Both the position numbers and the translations under genes were made by a program. Shown here piece by piece: positions 33,201 through 48,200 of a stretch of DNA of 64,000 nucleotides (positions are counted from its first letter, which is position 1; each line of letters opens with the position of its first letter). Origin of the DNA: Nocardia kruczakiae NBRC 101016. Lineage in GTDB: Bacteria; Actinomycetota; Actinomycetes; Mycobacteriales; Mycobacteriaceae. The notes below the pieces were generated by a model. That model saw only the letters and a program-made list of their open reading frames with translations. It was not told where the DNA came from and made no database searches. The stretch lies in NCBI RefSeq assembly GCF_001612965.1, contig NZ_BDBL01000013.1, forward strand, positions 62,001 to 126,000, written 5' to 3'.

Positions 33201-36200
33201 GGGAATCGGGTCCGCAGCGATTCGTGCCGGTCGACGACCAGCGCGCACGCCCGCCGCAGCGCATCGACATCGAGGTCGCCCCGCAGCCGGATCACCAGCG
33301 GGATGTTGTACGCGCCGACCGAGGTGTCGAAGCGGTTGAGGAACCACATCCGTTGCTGTGCGGGCGAGAGCGGAATCCGGTCCGGGCGGGTCCGCGCAAC
33401 CGGCCGCGCCGCGACGGCCCGGTCGGCGCCGGCCAGACGCGCGGCCAGTTCGGCGACCGTCGGGGCGTCGAACAGATCCCGGATGCCGACGTGCACGCCC
33501 AGGGCCGTGCGCACGCGGGCCACCGCTCGGGTGGCCGACAGCGACGTGCCGCCGAGTTCGAAGAAGTTGTCGGTGGCACCGACGTCGGCGACGCCCAGGA
33601 CGTCACCGAAGACCTCCGCGATGCGTTGTTCGGTGTCGGTACCGGGAGCGATCCGGCGCCGCTGCACCGTGAAGTCGGGTGCGGGCAGCGCCGCCCGATC
33701 CAGTTTTCCGGTCGCGGTCAGCGGGAGCTCGGCGATGTGCAGCACGACGTCGGGCACCATGTGCGCGGGCAACCGGCGGCGGGCAGCGGCTTTCACCTCG
33801 TCCGGATCGATATCGGTGTCGCCGACCAGGTATCCGGCGAGTCGCTGGGTGCCGCGCTCGTCGGGGCGCAGTGCGACCGCCACCCGGTCGACCCCGGGAT
33901 ACTCACCGAGGACGGCCTCGATCTCGCCGAGTTCGATGCGCTGGCCGCGGATCTTGACCTGGAAGTCGCGGCGGCCGAGATACTCCACCGCGTATTCCGG
34001 TGTCCAGCGAGCCAGGTCGCCGGTGCGGTACAGGCGAGAACCGGCCGAGCCGAACGGATTCGCGACGAACGCGGCCGCGGTCGCCGCGGGCCGGTTCGCG
34101 TAGCCGCGCGCCAGATGCGGGCCCGCGAGATACAACTCTCCCACCACGCCGACCGGCACCGGTCGCAGCCAGGGGTCGAGCACGACGGCTTCCATGCCAC
34201 GGATCGGCGCGCCGATGGTCACCGCCTCACCCGGCAGCAACGCCGCGCTGATTCCGGCGAGAATGGTCGCCTCCGTCGGTCCGTACCCGTTCAACATCCG
34301 CCGGCCCGGCGCCCAGACGGCGACCAGCTCCGGTGTCACCGCCTCGCCGCCCGCCATGAGCACCCGCAGCGAATCCATACCCGTCGGCGACATGGTGGCC
34401 AGCACGCTGGGGGTGAGGAAGGCATGCGAGACCTGTTGCCGCCGAATCACCTCCGCGAGTTCTGGACCGGCATAGGCGTCCCGTCCCGTGACAACCAGGG
34501 CCGCGCCGCTGGTATGGGCGAGCAACACCTCGAGCACCGCCACATCGAACCCGGGGCCCGCCGCGTGCAGCACCCGCGATGCGGTGTCGACGCCGAAGCG
34601 GTCCCGCACCACCGCGGCGAAATTCGCCAGGCCCGCATGGGTGAGCACGACGCCCTTGGGCAGGCCGGTCGATCCGGAGGTGTAGATCACGTAGGCGGCA
34701 TCCGCGATCCGCGGTGTCCGTATACGATCCGCGTCCGTGACGGTGGCCGCGGACTTCGCGGCGAGCATGGTCTCGGTCTGCGGGTCGTCGAGAACCAGCG
34801 GGGTCACCGCGTCCGGGAGCAGCTCCCGTTCCGCCGCGATCGTCAATGCCAGTCGCACGGCGGAGTCCGCGAGCATGTGGGCCACTCGCTCGGTCGGATT
34901 GCGCGGGTCGACCGGCAGGAACGCCGCACCGGTCTTGGCCGTCGCCCACAGTCCCACAATGAGTTCCGGCGACCGTGGCAGCACCAGCGCGACCTGTTCG
35001 CCGGGACCGATTCCACGCTCGATCAACCACCGCGCCAACCGGTTGGAGCGCGCGTCTAGTTCGGCGTACGACATGGTCTGGTGATCTGAGATCACCGCTG
35101 TCGCAGACGGATTCACCCACACTCCCGCGGTGAGCAACTCGTCGGCGCGGTGCGGCGCGGCAGCGGCGCCTCCGGTGGCGGGGACGACGGCGGCACGCTC
35201 GGCCGGGTTGAGCAGATCCAGCGACAACAGCCGCGCACCCGGGTCGCTCGCCACCGCCCGCAACACCATCGCCAGCCGGTCGGCCAGCCCCGACGCCGTC
35301 GCGTCGGTGATCCGGTCCTGCCGGTAGCGCAACCGGATGTGCAGCCGGTCGGTGTGGTGGGCCTGGACGGTGATCGGGTAGTGCGCGGCGTCGCGCCCGT
35401 CCGCCGCGACCACCCGCATGCCGTCGATATCGGCGGCGCCCAGTCCGCTGCTGTCGACCGGATAGGACTCGAACACCACCAGCGTGTCGAACAGGGTCAC
35501 CGCGCCGACCGCCGACAGTATGCGCGGCAGTTCGAGGTAGTGGTGGTCGAGCAGGCGAGTGTTGCCGGCCTGCAGCCGGGTCAGGGCCTGCCCGAGGGTG
35601 TCCTCGCGGCGCACGTCGGCGACGACCGGAATCGTGTTGATGAACAGTCCGATCATCGATTCCACCCCGGCCAGGTCGGCGGGCCGGCCGGACACGGTAC
35701 TGCCGAAGACGACCCGGTCGGAGCCGACCAGATTGCCCACGACCACCGCCCACGCGAACTGGACCATCGTCGCCATCGTCACCGCGTGGGACCGCGCGAA
35801 TTCCGCCAGTTCGGCGCTCACCTCACCGTCGATCTCCACCGGCAGATCGATCGGCATGGTCGCGGCCGCATCGGCATGCGGATCGGCGACCAGGGTCGGT
35901 TCGGTGACATCGCGCAGCGCGTCGCGCCACACGGCCTCGCTCGCGGCACGATCGCGGCGAGCCAGCCATTCCAGATAGTCGCGGTAGGACACCGCATCCG
36001 GTAGCAGCTCGGGCTGTGCGTCCACTGCGTACAGGCCGATCAGTTCCCGCCACAGCAGCGGCAGCGACCATCCGTCGAGCAGCAGGTGATGGGCGGTCAG
36101 GATCAGCCGGAAGTCGCCCGATCCCACGGTGGCGAGCACGAATCGCAGCAGCGGCGGTTGCGCCGGATCGAAGAACGACGCCCGCTCGGCATCGAGCAGA

Positions 36201-39200
36201 GCCGAGGTCTCGGATGCGGCGCCGGAGAGCGTGACCTGCCGCCACGGCACCTCGACGTCCTCCGGAATCACCTGCACCGCAACACCTTCGGCGGTACGCG
36301 CGAATGCGGCCCGCAGATTCGGGTGCCGGTCGAGCAGGGCTTGCGCGGCGCGCAGGAACCGGGCCTCGTCGACCTCGCCGGACAGGGTGAGCACGGATTG
36401 GGCGAGATAGACGTCGAGGTGGCCCGCGGCGATCTCGGCATGGAAGAGCAGGCCGGCCTGCAGCGGCGCCAGAGGCCACACGTCGTCGAGTCGTCCGTAG
36501 CGGTGGGCGAATGCGTCGAGATCGGCGCGGGTCACATCGACGAGAGGCACGTCGGAGCGGCTGAGCCCCCAGTCCCGGTCGGCGGCGGCCGCGACGACGG
36601 TGAGCGCCTCGACCCATTCGCCGGTGAGTTCGGCGACCTCGTCGTGGTCGAGCAGCCGGGAGGCGTAGCCGACGTATGCCGACAGCTGCGGTCCGGCGTC
36701 CGTGTCGAGCACGTTCACGTCGATGGTGAGTACTGCCGCCACCGGCATATCCGGCTCGAATGCCGCACGCTGGTCGAAGGCTTCGCCGGAGGGAACCCAC
36801 GCCGGATCCGCCGGATCCATGCGATCGATGCCGGTGCGCCCGAGGTTGTTGTAGGCGATCTGCGGTTCCGGCAGATCGGCGAATCGCTGGGCGGTCGCGG
36901 GATTCAGGAAGCGCAGGAGACCGTAACCCATTCCCTTGTCTGGGATTTCACGCAACTGGTCCTTGACCGATTTCACGGCGGCAGGCACGTCGGCGGAGTC
37001 GACCCCGTCGAGGTCGAGTACCACCGGATACCGGGTGGTGAACCAGCCGACCGTTCGCGACAGGTCCGCGCCTTCGGCGATCCCCTCCTCGCGGCCGTGT
37101 CCCTCGAGCATGACACTCGTTGTGGCACAGACGTTGCCGCGCCGTTCGCGCCACCGCCGCACAGCCACGGCGAGCGCCGTCAACAGCGCATCGTCGACGG
37201 TGCCGTGCGCGGCTGCGGGCACCTGGTGGAGCAACGCCGAGGTCACGTCGACCGGCAGTGTGACGGTCATGTGGCGCACCGTCGACTGGGTATCCAGCGC
37301 GGGATCGGCATTCGCGCGTCCGAGTAGCGGGTCGGGGACGGAGCAGATCCGCTGCCACAGTGGAAACTCGCCGGCCCGCGCCGCCGCCGTTTCGACCAGG
37401 GCCTCGGCCCAACGCCGCATCGAGGTGCCGGGAGCGGCCAACTCGACCGGCCGGCCGGTGATGATCCGCTGCCACGCGGTGGCCAAGTCGGGCAGCAGAA
37501 TTCGCCACGACACCGCGTCGACGGCGAGGTGATGGATCACGACGAGCGCGCGCGCCTCCGCGTCCACACCCGGCTCCGGCAGCAGGCAGGCGACGTGCAC
37601 CATCGCACCGGTCGCCGGGTCGAGCCGGTCGACCGCCGCGGCCGACGCCGCCTCCACCACGGCCGTGAAGCCCGGCGAGCCGGGTCGTTCGGCGGCGCCG
37701 AAGGTACGCACCGACACGGATCCGGCGGTCTCGGATGCGCTCAGCGGCAGCACATCCCACTGCCCCGCCCGCAGCCGCGAACGCAGCACATCATGGCGTT
37801 CGACGACCGCAAGCACGGTCGCGCGCACATCGTCGACTCGGGCGTCGCGCGGCAACCGCACCAGCATGGACTGCGCGAACCGCGCCGGCGACCCGAGATA
37901 CTCGACGAACCAGGCCACGATCGGCGTGAGCGCGATCTCACCCACTCCGCCGCCGGGCAGTTCCTCGATGGTTGCCCGCGCGGGCGCCTGCGCGATCTGC
38001 GCCAGGCCGCGAACCGTCTTGCGCTCGAAGATATCTCGTGCCGTCACGTCGATCCCCACGGCCCGCAGTCGCGACGCCAGCTGGATCGACATGATGGAAT
38101 CGCCACCCAGCGCGAAGAAGGACGTGGTCGCGCCGACGCCGCTCACACCCAGCACATCGGCGAAGGCGGCCGCCACGGTGCGTTCGAGCTCGTCGGCGAT
38201 GGCCGCCGCGCCCTCCGTCGAGGTGTCGAAGTCCGGTTCCGGCAACGCTTTCCGATCCACCTTGCCGGTCGAGGTGAGCGGCAACCGGTCGAGGACGGTG
38301 ATCGTCGCCGGCACCATATGCGCGGGCAGGGTGGCCGCGAGCCGATCGAGGATCTCGCCCGGCGCGGCGGTCGCGGCGGAATCGGTGGTGACATAGGCCG
38401 CGAGTACGGTGCGCCCGCCGGGCCCGGTGCGGGTTACGGTGACCGCGGTGGCGATTTCCGGATGTGCGAGCAAGGCGGCATCGATCTCGCCCAGCTCGAC
38501 CCGCTGGCCTCGGATCTTGACCTGAAAATCGAGCCGGCCGACGTACTGCAGCGTGGCCTGCTCGGTCCAGCGCACGATATCGCCGGTGCGGTACATCCGG
38601 CTCCCGGGCGATCCGTATGGGTTCGCCACGAACGACGCCGCCGTGACGGCCGGGCGATTCAGATATCCGCGTGCCAGTGCGGATCCGGCGAGGTACAGCT
38701 CCCCTGGCACGCCGATCGGCACCGGGCGCAGCCGCGCGTCCAGCACCACCGCCTCCGCGCCGCGGATCGGACCGCCGATGGTGAGGATTTCCTGCGGATC
38801 CACCGGATCGCTGATGGTGATCACGATCGTGGTCTCGGTCGGGCCGTAGATGTGGTGCAGCCGCCGCCCGGCCGCCCAGGCCGCGAGCAGATCGGGGGCC
38901 ACCTTCTCGCCACCGACCGCCAGGACCCGCACCGACTCGACCTCGGCGGGCGACATCGTCGCCAGCACACTCGGCGTCAGGAACGCATGCGTCACCCGGT
39001 GCGCCGTGATCAGCGCGGCCAGGTCCGCGCCGCCGACCACCTCCGGCGGCGCCACCACGAGCGCCGCGCCGGCGGCGTGCGCCATCAGCGCTTCGAGCAG
39101 GACGGCGTCGAAGGCCGGTGACGCGACCTGCACGATGCGCGAACTGCGCTCGACCAGGTAGCGCTCCCGCTGCTCGTCGGCGAAGGCGGCGAGCCCCTCG

Positions 39201-42200
39201 TGGGTGACCATCACCCCCTTCGGCGTCCCGGTCGAGCCGGACGTGTAGATCAGATAGGCCACATCCCGAAGTCGCGGTGCGCGTGGATGTTTCACCGCGA
39301 CCGCGCCCGGGGCACGGGGTTCGTCGAGCATCAGCCAGCGCACGTCGCCGGGCAGCGCCGCGCGCGCGGCGGTCGTGGTGATACCGAGGCCGGCAGCGGA
39401 GTCGTGCAGCAGATAGGCGATCCGCTCCGGCGGATAGCGCAGGTCCAGCGGTACGAAGGTGGCGCCGGTCTTCACGATCGCCCACATGGCGATGTGATAG
39501 TCCGCCGAGCGCGGCACGGCCAGCGCCACGCGGACCCCTGGTTTCGCGCCTGCCGAAAATAGCTGGGCGGCAATCTCTTCCGCGCGAGTGTCGAGCTCAC
39601 GGTAGGTGAGGGTGCGAGTACCGTCGATCAACGCGATCGCCTCGGGAGCGGTGGCCACCGCGGTGGCGAGCAGTTCCGGAAGCAGCCGCGGTGCGGGTGC
39701 GGCCCCGCCCCGCGCCGGCACGAGCCGCTCGGCCTCGCCGGCGTCGAGCAGCGCGATGTCCCCTACCGGCCGGGCCGGATCGCGGACAACGGCGTCGAGT
39801 ACGCGAACGAACCGGTCCGCCAGTGCCTGTGCGGTGGCCTCGACGAAAAGATCGGTGGCGTAGATGATTTCGCCGTCCATTCCGACGGCCCCGGCACTGC
39901 CGGGGTCGTCGGTCAGCAGGACGGTGAGATCGGTTTTGGCCTGGGCGACACCGGGATCGACCAGTTCCACCTCGACGCCGGGCAGCCGGAATCGGTCCGC
40001 CGGCGCGTTCTGCAACCCGAACAGCACCTGATACAGCGGCGTATACGCCGTGGACCGGGGCCGGTCGAGCAGATCGACCAACCGCTCGTAGGGCAGATCG
40101 GCGTGCGCGAGCGCCTCGAGGTCGATGCCGCGCACCTGCGCGACGAGCTCGGCGAACGACACGTCGTCGCGGACGGGTGTGCGCAGCACGACGGTGTTGA
40201 CGAACATGCCGACCAGATCGTCCAGCGCCGCCGTCCCGCGCCCCGCCACGGGGGTGCCGATCGATATGTCGCCGGTGTGCGCGGTGCGCGCCAGCACGAG
40301 CGCCAGCGCGGAATGCAGCACGACGAAGACGGTGACACCCTCGCGGCGGGCCAGCTCCACGATCGCGTGGTGCAGCGGTGCCGGTATGCCGAATCGCACA
40401 CTGCCACCGGTCATCGACATGGTCGCGGGGCGTGGCCGATCGGCCGGCAGGTCCAGTAGCTCCGGCGCGTCGGCCAGAGCCGCCGTCCAGTAGGCGGCCT
40501 GGCGTGCCGTCACCGATTCCGGATCCTCCTCGGCGCCGAGCACCTCTCGCTGCCACAGCGAGTAGTCGGCGTATTGCACCGGCAGCGGTTGCCATTGCGG
40601 CGCTTGGTCTTTCACGCGCGCCGCGTAAGCGGTGAAGATGTCGCGGGCCAGCGGCGCCATCGACGAGCCGTCGGCGGCGATGTGATGAACGACCAGCACC
40701 AGCATGTGCTGCGCGGGCCCGGTGCGATACACCCGCGCGCGCACCGGGACCTCGGCCGAGACGTCGAAGCCCGCCGCGACGGTCTGCCGGATTCGCTCCG
40801 CGAGCGTCGCCTCGTCGACCGGCTCCGCATCCGGTGCCAGCTGCGCGACCACCGCGGCCACATCCCGCACCACCTGGCAGGGTTCACCGGCCACCGTGGG
40901 ATAGACGGTGCGCAGGGGTTCGTGCCGGCCCACGACGTCCGCGAACGCCGCGCGCAGGGCGCGCAGATCCAGTGCACCGGTCAACCGTGCCGCGAAGCCG
41001 ATGTTGTAGGCCGCCGACTCGGGATCGAACTGGTTGATGAACCACAGCCGTCGCTGTGCCGCCGCCAGCGGAACCGTGGCCGGGCGCGGCCGCGGCGCGA
41101 GCGGGAGCAGCGACGACGGCATGCGCTGCGTCAGACGAGCCGCCAGTCCGGCGATCGTCGGTTCCTCGAAGATGTCCCGGATCCCGACCCGCACCCCGAG
41201 CGCCGCCTCCGCGCGTGCCGCCAGCCGGGCGGCCGAGAGCGAGTCGACACCGAGTTCGAACAGGTTCGCCGCGACGCTCACCCGCTCCCCGCCGGTGATC
41301 GCGGCGACGATATCGGTCAGTGCCGCTTCGTGATCGGTACGCGCCGGCACGAATTCCGCCGTGTCGTCGAACTCCGGTTCCGGAAGCGCGTCGCGGTCGA
41401 GTTTGCCGTTCGCGGTGAGCGGCATCCGGTCGAGCACCTCGACGCGCCCCGGTACCAGATACGACGGCAGCAGCCGTGCGAGGCGGTCCCGGATGTCCCG
41501 CCCGTCGATCACCACGCCGGGCCTGAGCGTCACATACGCCACGATGCGCTCCGCGGTCGCGACCGCGACCGCGCGCGCGACCTCCGGGAGCGCGCACGCC
41601 GCCGCCTCGATATCCCCCGGCTCGACGCGCTGGCCGTGAACCTTCACCTGGAAATCGCTGCGGCCCAGAAAGTCCAGTTCACCGGATCTGGTCCAGCGCA
41701 CCAGATCGCCGGTGCGGTACAGCCGCTCGCCCGGTGCGCCGAACGGATGCGCGACGAAGGCCGCGCAGGTCAGGTCGGCGCGGCCGTGGTAGCCGCGCGC
41801 CAGTTGCACACCGGAGACGTACAGGTCGCCGACGACGCCGACCGGCACCGCGCGCAGTCTCCGGTCCAACACGTACACCCGCATCCCGGAGACCGGCGCG
41901 CCGATCGGGACCGTCGCGGGCACCGTCGCACCGGGCAGGCATCGCGCGGAGGTCACCACCTCCGCTTCGGCCGGCCCGTACCAGTTCACCACCTCCGCCG
42001 CGGTGAACACCCGCGCCGCGGCGTCGACGGTGGACTGCGCCAGCGCCTCACCGGCGACGAATACCCTTCGTACCGAGGGTAATTCGGTATCGGCGACGGT
42101 TTCGAGGAGAACGTCGAGCATCGACGGGACGAAATGCACGGTGGTGATCCCCCGGTTCGCGATGCAGTCCGCGAGATAGACCGGGTCGCGATGCCCCTCG

Positions 42201-45200
42201 GGTTCGGCGATCACGATCCGCGCGCCGGTCTGCAACGGCCAGAACAGCTCCCACACCGCGATGTCGAAGGTGACGGGGGTCTTGTACAGGACCGTATCGC
42301 CGGCGCCGTGCGGCCACTGCCGCTGCGCCCACGCCAGCTGACTCGCGGTGGCGGCGTGGGTCAGCGCCACCCCCTTGGGCACGCCGGTGGAGCCGGAGGT
42401 GAACAGGACGTAGGCCACATTGCCCGGCCGCAGCGGCGCGAGCCGGTGCGCATCGGTGATCGCGTCACCGGACAGTGCGGACAGATCCAGCCGATCGAGA
42501 TCCACCCGCGGATACTCCGGCGGGAGGCCGTCGCCGTCGGCCGCGGTCGTGAGAACCAGGAGCGGGTGTGCCGCGTCCAGCACGTCGGCGATGCGCCGGC
42601 TCGGCTGCTGCGGATCGATCGGGACGAAGGCCGCACCCGACTCCAGCACCGCGTACAACGCCGTCGCGAGGTCGACGGAGCGTCGAACCGCCACGGCCAC
42701 AGTGGTTTCCGTGCGCGCACCGCGCGCGATCAGCCATCGGGCCAGCCGGTGGACACGGTCGGCGAAGTCCCGGTAGGTCAGCGCGTCGCCGTCGGCGGGC
42801 AGGATCGCCGCAGCGTGCGGGGTGCGGCGCACCTGTTCGCCGAAGCCGTCCACCAGGGTTCGCCCCACCGACATCGGGTCGCCGGTGTCGTTCCAGCGTT
42901 TGAGCACCAGCTGCCGTTCGGCGGCATCGAGCAGGTCGAGCTCACCGAGCGGCGCGTCGGCGTCTGTCGTGAGCCCGTCGAGCAGGCGGACGAACCGGTC
43001 CGCGAACCGCTGTGCCGACTCCGCGTCGAACAGGTCGGTCGCGTAGGTCAGCCGCAGCGTCATACCGGCCGGCTCACCGTCGGGAGCGTGATCCTCCGTC
43101 ACCATGAAGAGCAGGTCGTAGATCGCGGAACTGTCACCGGGATCGATGGTTTCGACGGTGAGCTCCGGAAGTTCGACACGCGCCCGCACCATGTTCTGAT
43201 AGGCGAGCATCACCTGGAACAGCGGTGAGTGCGCGGTCGAGCGGGCGGGACGCAACGCGTCGACCAGTTGCTCGAACGGCACGGTCGCGTGGTCGAAGGC
43301 CTCGATATCGTTGCGGCGCACCATGTCCAGCAATCCGGTGAACGTCTGGTCGAGCGTGACGCGGGTGCGCAGCACCAAGGTGTTGACGAACATGCCGACC
43401 AGGTCGTCGAGCACCCGGTGGCCACGGCCCGCATGCGGTACGCCGACGGTGACGTCGTCGCTGCCGGACAGGCCCGACAGCAGCACCGCGAGCGCCGTGT
43501 GCACCACCATGAAGGTCGTGGCTCGCGCGCGCTGGGCCAGTGATTCGATCCGGCTCTGCAGGTGCGCCGGAATGTCGGCGTGGATCAGCGCGCCGCGATG
43601 GCTCTGGTCGACCGGGCGCGGCCGGTCGGCGGGCAGTTCGAGCAGCTCGGGTATGCCGGCCAGTCGCGTTCGCCAGTAGGCGATATCGCGTGCCACGGGC
43701 GATTCCGGATCGTCGGGCGAGCCGAGCACCGCACGCTGCCACAGGGCGTAATCGGCGAACTGCACCGGCAGCGGCGGACGATCCGACGGGTGGGCACCGG
43801 CCCGCGCCCGATACGCCGCCACGAGATCGGCGGCCAGCGGTGCCACCGAATAGCCGTCGCAACTGATGTGGTGCACCGCTATCGCGACCACCCGGACGGT
43901 GTCCGACAGCTGATACAGCGCGACCCGCACCGGCACCGCGTCGGAGACGTCGAATCCGGTGGTCGTCAGCGCGGCCAACCGGCCGTCCAGCTCGTGCTCG
44001 TCGATTCGCTGCGGTGTCAGGTCCCAGTCCGCGACGACGGCGGCCGCCTCCAGCACCACCTGGGTGGGCACGCCGTCGACCGCCGGGTACACGGTGCGCA
44101 GACTCTCGTGCCGTTCGACCACGTCCCCGACGGCTGCCGTGAGCGCGTCCGCATCGAGGCGTCCTTCGAGCCGAACCGCCAGCGGCACAATGTATCCCGG
44201 CGCCAGGGGGTCGTACTGGTTGAGGAACCACATCCGGGTCTGCGCCGTCGACAACGGCAGGCGATCCGGTCGCGGCCCGCGTGTGGGAGCCGGCAGCGCG
44301 GGCACACCCCGCAGCCGGGCGATGCGCTCGGCGAGTTCGGCGACCGTGGGCGCTTCGAAGATCATCCGCACCGGCACGGCCGCATCGAGTGTGGCGCCGA
44401 TCCGGCTCAGCGCGCGCGTGGCGACGAGCGAATTGCCACCCAGGTCGAAGAAGTCGTCGTCCGCGCCCACGACCGGCACGCCGAGCAGTTCGGCGAAGAC
44501 CTCGGCGACGGTCTGTTCCACGATCCCCTGGGGCGCACGGTATTCCGTCTGCCCGATCGAGTCCGGAACCGGCAGGGCCCGGTAGTCGATCTTCCCGTTC
44601 GCCGTGAGCGGCACACCGCCGATCCGGATGACGACGGACGGCACCATATAGGCCGGCAGGCGTTCCAGCAGCAGGCGCCGAATCCGTGTGGTGTCCACGG
44701 TTTCCGGTGCGACCACGTAGGCGATCAGGCGTTGCTCGCCCCGGCCCGCGTAGACGCGCGCCACCGCCGCATTCACCTCGTCCTGCGCGAGCAGAGCCGC
44801 CTCGATATCGCCCGGTTCGATACGCAGTCCGCGAATCTTGACCTGGTCGTCGGCGCGCCCGACGTAGCTCAGGACGCCGCCCTTCTCCCAGCGAACCAGA
44901 TCACCGGTCCGGTACATACGCGACCCGGGTGCGCTGCCGAGAGGGTCGGCGACGAAAGTCGCGGCGGTCAGATCCCGGCGCCGGTGGTAGCCACGAGCGA
45001 GCTGGACACCGCTCAGATACAACTCCCCCGTCACCCCCGCCGGCACCGGGTGCAGGCGCGAATCCAGCACGTGGACCACGACATTCGGCTCCGGCGTACC
45101 GATCGGCACGGTGCCGCCGTCGATACCGTCGACGTGGTAGGCGGTGACGCTGACCGCGGCCTCGGTCGGCCCGTACAGGTTGTCCAGGCGCGCATCGCTG

Positions 45201-48200
45201 AGTCGGCGGAAGCGGCGCACGGTGTCGGCCGGCAGCGTTTCGCCGATGCACAGCACGCGCCGCAGATCGGGGAAGCGGTGACCGGCCGCCGTATCCTCGA
45301 ACGCCGAGAGCAGCGACGGCACGAAATCGGCCGTGGTGACGTGATGGTCGGCGATCAGCCGCGCGACCGCCTCCGGGTCGCCGCCCGCACCCGGGCCGGC
45401 GATCACCAATTCGGCGCCACAGGTCAAGGCGCAGAACAGTTCCCACACCGACAGGTCGAAGGTGACCGGGGTCCGCCACAGCATGACGTCGTCACCGAGC
45501 CGGTAGTGCTCGCGCAGCCAGCGCAGCTGATTGACCACCGCGGCATGCGATACCGCCACGCCCTTGGGCACCCCGGTCGAGCCGGAGGTGTAGATGACGT
45601 AGGCCAGATTCTCCGGACGCAGCGGCCCGAGCCGGTCGCGGTCGGTCACTGGCGCAGTGTCCGGCGAACGGCCGCCGAGTTCGGCGAAGTCCCAGACCGG
45701 GACGTCAGCGGGCAGGTTCGCGCCATCGGATCGGCGGGTGAGTACCGCCCGGGGCCGCGCCGCGCTGAACACGGCGCGCACCCGATCGAGTGGATGTTCC
45801 GGATTCACCGGCAGATACGCCCCGCCGGCCGCATGGATCGCATAGAGGGCGGTCAGCAGGTCGACCGAGCGGTGCATCGCCACGGCGACCACGGTGTCCG
45901 GGCCGACGCCGCGGTCGATCAATGTCCGCGCGAGTGCGTTCACCCGGGCCGCGAACTCGCCGTAGTCGAGTCGCGTGCCGTCCTCGGCGTCGAGCACGGC
46001 GCTCGCCCGCGGTGTCGCCGCGGCCTGGGCGGCGAACAGTTCGGCGATGGTCGCCGAGGACGGCGCCATGGTCCCGCCGGTTTCGCGCACGGCCAGTTCG
46101 CGCACTTCCGCCTCGGTCAGCAGGTCGATATCGCCGATCGCGCGGTCGGGCCGGTCGACGACGGCGCGCAGCAGCAGCACGAACCGGTCGATCATCGCGC
46201 GGATCGTGGACTCGTCGAACAGGTCTGTCGCATAACCGAATTCGAGGGCCATCCCATCCGGTCCACCATGGCGCGCGGTGTCGACGAGATTGAGGTGCAG
46301 ATCGTATTTGGCCACGCTCGGGTCGGCGGTCCGGGCATCGACGGTCAATCCTTCGAAGCGCACCGCCGGAATGTCGATGTTGTGGAACGCGAAACCCACC
46401 TGGGTCAGCGGCGCATGCGCCGTGGAGCGAGGCGGGTTCATCACCTCGACGAGACGTTCGAACGGGATGTCGGCATGGTCGAAGGCGGCGAGATCGGTCG
46501 CGCGGACCTGCTCCAGAATCCGGCGGAAGGAGGCGCCGGGGTCGATGCGGGTGCGCAACACCAGGGTGTTGACGAACATGCCGATCAGGCGTTCGAGTCC
46601 CGGTTCTCCGCGTCCGGCGACCGGCGTGCCGACCGCGATGTCGTCGCTACCCGACAGACGTGCCAGCAGGGCGGCATAGGCCGCGTGCAGCACCATGAAG
46701 ACCGTGGCATCGCAGGAGCGGCCCAGCGCGGTGAGCGCATGCCCGAGGTCGGCGGGCAGGGTGTGCGACACCGTCGCACCGCGGAAGCTCTGCCGCGCCG
46801 GGCGCGGGCGATCGGTGGGCAGATCCAGCACTTCGGGCAGATCGGCCAGGGCCGTGCGCCAGTAGTCGACCTGCATGGCGGCCGGAGCGCTCGGATCGTC
46901 TTCGGTGCCGAGCCGTTTCCCCTGCCACAGTGCGTAATCCGCGTACTGCACGGGCAGCGGCTCCCATCGCGGCGCCTGCTGCCGGCGGCGTGCCTCGTAG
47001 GCGGTCATCAGATCGGCGGCCAGTGGCGCGAGCGAGGATCCGTCGAAGCTGATGTGATGGACGACGACGACCAGCGTGTGTTCCTCGGGCGCGGTGCGCA
47101 GCAGGACGACCCGGAACGCAACGTCGCGGGTGACGTCGAATCCGGCGGCCGCCGTCGCCGCGATCCGCGCCTCGAGTTCGGCGGCGGGAACCGTCATCGG
47201 CTCCAGCGGCGGCAGCGCCTCGCGCACCGGCACTATCACCTGATGCGGCCCGGTGTCGCTGTCCGGATGCACGGTGCGCAACGCCTCGTGCCGCTCCAGC
47301 ACATCGGCGACGGACGCCCGCAGGGCCGCCACGTCGAGCGGGCCGGACATGCCCACCACCAGGGCGATGTTGTACAGCGCGGAGTCGGTGTCGAACTGGT
47401 TGAGAAACCACATCCGGGCCTGGGCCGGTGAGAGCGGGATGCGCGCCGGTCGCGGTTGCGGCACCAGCGGTTCCCGCCCGGGTGTGTCGAGGGTGCGCAG
47501 CGCCGCGGCGAGGGCCGCGACCGTCGGGGCGTCGAAGACGGTGCGCAGCGATACCTCGACATCGAATGCGGCACTCAGCCGCGCGACCAGCCGCGTCGCC
47601 GACAGCGAATTGCCACCGAGGGCGAAGAAGTCGTCGGCGGCGCCTACCTGGTCGATGCCCAGCACGGCGCCGCACACATCGGCGACGAGCTGTTCGGCCG
47701 CATCGCGCGGCGCGACGAAAGCGGCTCGCGCACTGGCGAATACCGGCTCCGGCAGAGCGGCGCGGTCGACCTTGCCCACCGAGGTCAGCGGCAGGGCGTC
47801 GAGTACCGTCACCGACTCGGGAACCATATGCGCGGGCAGGTGGCGCGCGGCATAGGACGTCACGGCGGCCACGTCGACGACGTCGTCGCCGGGCGCGAGA
47901 TAGGCGGCGAGCCGCATTCCGCCGTCGGTCGCGACGCTCACCGCGACCGCGGCGGCGACATCCGGATGACCGGCCAGGACGGCCTCGATCTCACCGAGTT
48001 CGATGCGTTGCCCGCGAATCTTCACCTGGAAGTCGGTGCGCCCGGCGTATTCGAGGGTGCGTTCGGGGGTCCAGCGGGCCAGATCGCCGGTGCGGTACAT
48101 CCGCTCACCCGCCGCGCCGGACGGCTCCGCCACGAACGCCGCCGCCGTCTCCGCGGGCCGATCGAGATATCCACGGGCGAGATGGATGCCGGAGATGTAC

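Noticed and set aside
31337..35059. A 1240-codon open frame on the plus strand
   Set aside because: It runs antisense to NRPS modules 6-7. Its translation is low-complexity, rich in Arg, Gly, His and Gln, and has no domain; it is a mirror of high-GC codon bias.
43562..47431. A 1289-codon open frame on the plus strand
   Set aside because: Antisense to NRPS modules 3-4; no motif and shadow-type composition.
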